Of a stretch of DNA of 64,000 nucleotides, positions 62,608 through 64,000 are shown in pieces. How positions within the stretch are numbered: the first letter of the stretch is position 1; every line of letters begins with the position of its first letter. Location: contig NZ_JABDHQ010000002.1 of NCBI RefSeq assembly GCF_018709685.1, positions 230,976 through 294,975 of the forward strand. The letters run 5' to 3'. Below the pieces are notes generated by a model. The model saw only the letters and a program-made list of their open reading frames with translations. It searched no databases and was not told the DNA's origin. Source of the DNA: Akkermansia muciniphila. Lineage in GTDB: Bacteria > Verrucomicrobiota > Verrucomicrobiia > Verrucomicrobiales > Akkermansiaceae. The position numbers and the translations under genes are program-made.

Positions 62608-63143
62608 ATCTTTTCCTAAAATATAGGCAGGGGTATTGTAATGTAGGTAGTAAGGAGGAATATAGGAGTTCCCTGTTTCTTCTTTTTTGGGGATATGAAT
62701 GTACAGGATCCTAATAAGTTTAACGCCAAAATAACCGAAGGAAATATAATATTAGTTTTCATGTTAAAAAACCTATAAAAAATTACAATCTTTTAGATTT
62801 ACTTAATTTTTAATATTAATAGAATAGATAAATTTATTTTGTTAACATTAATACGTATAATTCCTATGGGAAGAACCAGAACCATATAGATCAAAGTATG
62901 TTGAGTTGAAATCTGGCTCAACATGCTTTGATCTTCGTAAAAGTCTATGGAAAGTATCTTGCTTCCCATATAGAATCAAACAGAAAAATCATATTCTGCG
63001 GGGGGCTGAATGAAGAAAGACCTTAGAAATTGTGAGTAGTAGTGGTTTGAACCTGAGATATAGCGCTCTTCCCACCTATTTGAAATTGATTCAACAGATT
63101 ATCACTACCCTTATCTAACAAATTTATCTTGTCGTTGTTCTAT
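62608..63143. other. AT-rich non-coding stretch
   Basis: About 535 bases without a convincing frame. It contains the long inverted repeat at 62889-62933 and many A/T runs; I see no other feature. Confidence 0.5.
62889..62933. repeat. Near-perfect 17-bp inverted repeat
   Basis: Arms 62889-62905 and 62917-62933 pair over 17 bases with one G-T wobble; the loop is 11 bases. Neither strand shows a T-run after it, so it is not a classic terminator. It may be an RNA hairpin, a regulatory site or a scar of a mobile element. Confidence 0.6.
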
Positions 63144-63467
63144 CTACAGATGTCTTGGTAGAGAAGGAAGCAATAAATATAAAATACCTATACCACATAT
63201 GGGTAGTAAATAAATTATGATAAACAGGAAAATTGATTTATTCAAACAATAATACCAATTAAAAAATGATAAAACATATGAAATTTCAATTGATAAAACA
63301 AACAACAATGTTTGTATATTTATTCCTATTTTATTTGGAAAAGTTAGGAGATATACCATGAAGAATAGATAAATAAAAAGAATATAACTAAATATAGAAC
63401 TACTTTTTTTAAATTTATTTTCTTGGAAAAATATATCAAATATAATGATTTTTTTTATCCATTTCAT
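63144..63467 (-). CDS. Small three/four-TM membrane protein, immunity candidate
   Basis: 108 residues from ATG 63467 (MKWIKKIIIFDIFF). It has three or four hydrophobic segments (about 24-42, 50-70 and 82-103), and is rich in Ile/Phe/Tyr. It has no motif I can name. It begins 8 bases after the stop of the large protein at 63476 on the same strand, the classic position of an immunity gene relative to a toxin gene. Function is inference. Confidence 0.6.
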   Translation of the reverse strand: MKWIKKIIIFDIFFQENKFKKSSSIFSYILFIYLFFMVYLLTFPNKIGINIQTLLFVLSIEISYVLSFFNWYYCLNKSIFLFIIIYLLPICGIGILYLLLPSLPRHL

Positions 63468-63475
63468 AATATGAA

Positions 63476-64000
63476 TTAATGAACAGTCACATCTCTTCCA
63501 TACCATATAGCTTTATAAGCCCAATCAGCACAATTATTCCTTAATATGTTGTAAGGAGGAGGGGATTTAATATCCTGTTGTATTGCTCTAAGCATATTGA
63601 TATCTTCTATGGGAGAAGACGGTATTGTTTCGGGATTTTTTAAATTAAGGCCTTGTGAAGATTTTATATAACCCTTCCCTAAAACAAGGGCTCCATATAT
63701 AATATTCCCAATTATCAAACCTCCAAATTGTATTAATGTGGATGAATCATGCGTTCTAGCCCATTCCCTTGCTAGTCTAGCCGTATCTCTATCTGTTGGA
63801 TTCAAAGAATAATCAAAAGTTCTAATTCCTATTTTACACCAAATCCCCTGATCATTTTTTTCCCATATATCTACGGCAACACCTATGTGAAGAGTAACGT
63901 CACCTTTAAAAACATTTTCTGGGTTATGTGGTAAAATATTAGATATATACCTATCATTTCCTAATAAATCAAAATAAAGTATGGAATTGTTAACAAACCT
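63476..64000 (-). CDS. C-terminal part of a larger protein, possible toxin domain with NNC motif
   Basis: Open to the window's end without a start codon, so 174 residues of the C-terminus are visible. There is a possible catalytic pair: His in VTLHIGVAVD and, about 100 residues later, Cys in LRNNCADWAYKAIW. A His-first, Cys-later order with NNC is seen in permuted NlpC/P60 (LRAT/YiiX-like) hydrolases, which cut peptides or lipids. A hydrophobic Gly-rich segment (FGGLIIGNIIYGALVLGKG) lies between. The AT-rich context and the immunity-like gene 8 bases downstream fit a polymorphic-toxin tip. Neither toxicity nor fold is proven. Confidence 0.5.
   Translation of the reverse strand, partial: RFVNNSILYFDLLGNDRYISNILPHNPENVFKGDVTLHIGVAVDIWEKNDQGIWCKIGIRTFDYSLNPTDRDTARLAREWARTHDSSTLIQFGGLIIGNIIYGALVLGKGYIKSSQGLNLKNPETIPSSPIEDINMLRAIQQDIKSPPPYNILRNNCADWAYKAIWYGRDVTVH

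Overview
The window looks like a chromosomal segment of an Akkermansia-type Verrucomicrobium (A. muciniphila or a close relative). This is inferred from gene content and codon habit, not from a database match. The evidence is a GC-rich core, few Shine-Dalgarno sequences, and a mix of secreted mucin-type enzymes (two FGly sulfatases, a GH110-like alpha-galactosidase with an NPCBM module, a sialate O-acetylesterase, a GDSL esterase) with Gram-negative envelope genes (KdtA/WaaA, lipoproteins). I saw no rRNA, tRNA, CRISPR array or insertion sequence.

Layout. 1-4060: end of the glycine-cleavage operon (gcvT partial, gcvH, gcvP) with a strong terminator. 4155-7220 (minus): sulfatase, GYF/DUF805 protein and a possible small secreted protein. 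7375-7943: a decayed secreted protein, possibly thioredoxin-like. 8013-14075: DEAD-box helicase, VC0807-type membrane protein, two SGNH esterases, DoxX. 14179-17166: purM and purF. 17200-19308: an ECF sigma factor, a one-TM putative anti-sigma factor and a PDZ protein whose protease half looks inactivated. 19422-24724: small basic protein, coaC, lipoprotein, M23 peptidase, TPR protein. 24743-36104: Nudix-PPK2 fusion, DeoR regulator, GNAT, cysteine desulfurase, coaB, rsgA, aspartyl protease, kdtA, rsmD, secreted proteins and a second PPK2. 36270-40425: GH110-like glycosidase, lipoprotein, alpha/beta hydrolase, tsaE. 40463-45222: rplU-rpmA with a tiny leader ORF, then a Fur-family regulator and sufCBD. 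45624-48828: a GT2/YfhO pair. 48986-54094: second sulfatase, bioB, bioA, secreted protein. 54195-60604 (minus): a tightly coupled cassette of WecE-type aminotransferase, GNAT, GT2, two SMR-type half-transporters and a polytopic GT-C-like protein, preceded by a COG4299-type acyltransferase. 60784-61314: SprT-like protein.

From about 61,315 to the end the base composition falls sharply to AT-rich. The content becomes small three-TM proteins, a frameshifted ankyrin-repeat gene, a second frame-broken gene, and the C-terminus of a larger protein ending in a conserved-looking Asn-Asn-Cys motif, all on the minus strand with very short gaps. This resembles an acquired toxin/immunity array in decay.

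How the parts fit. The core genes supply one-carbon, purine, CoA, biotin and Fe-S metabolism. The secreted esterases, sulfatases and GH110 enzyme fit deprotection and trimming of host mucin glycans. Two separate gene sets (45624-48828 and 54195-59354) carry the parts expected for polyprenyl-phosphate-linked sugar export and periplasmic transfer; the second parallels the Arn (Ara4N) pathway but with a WecE aminotransferase and an N-acetyltransferase, and is the most interesting candidate system here. Several promoters place the -10 box six or seven bases before the ATG, suggesting leaderless mRNAs.
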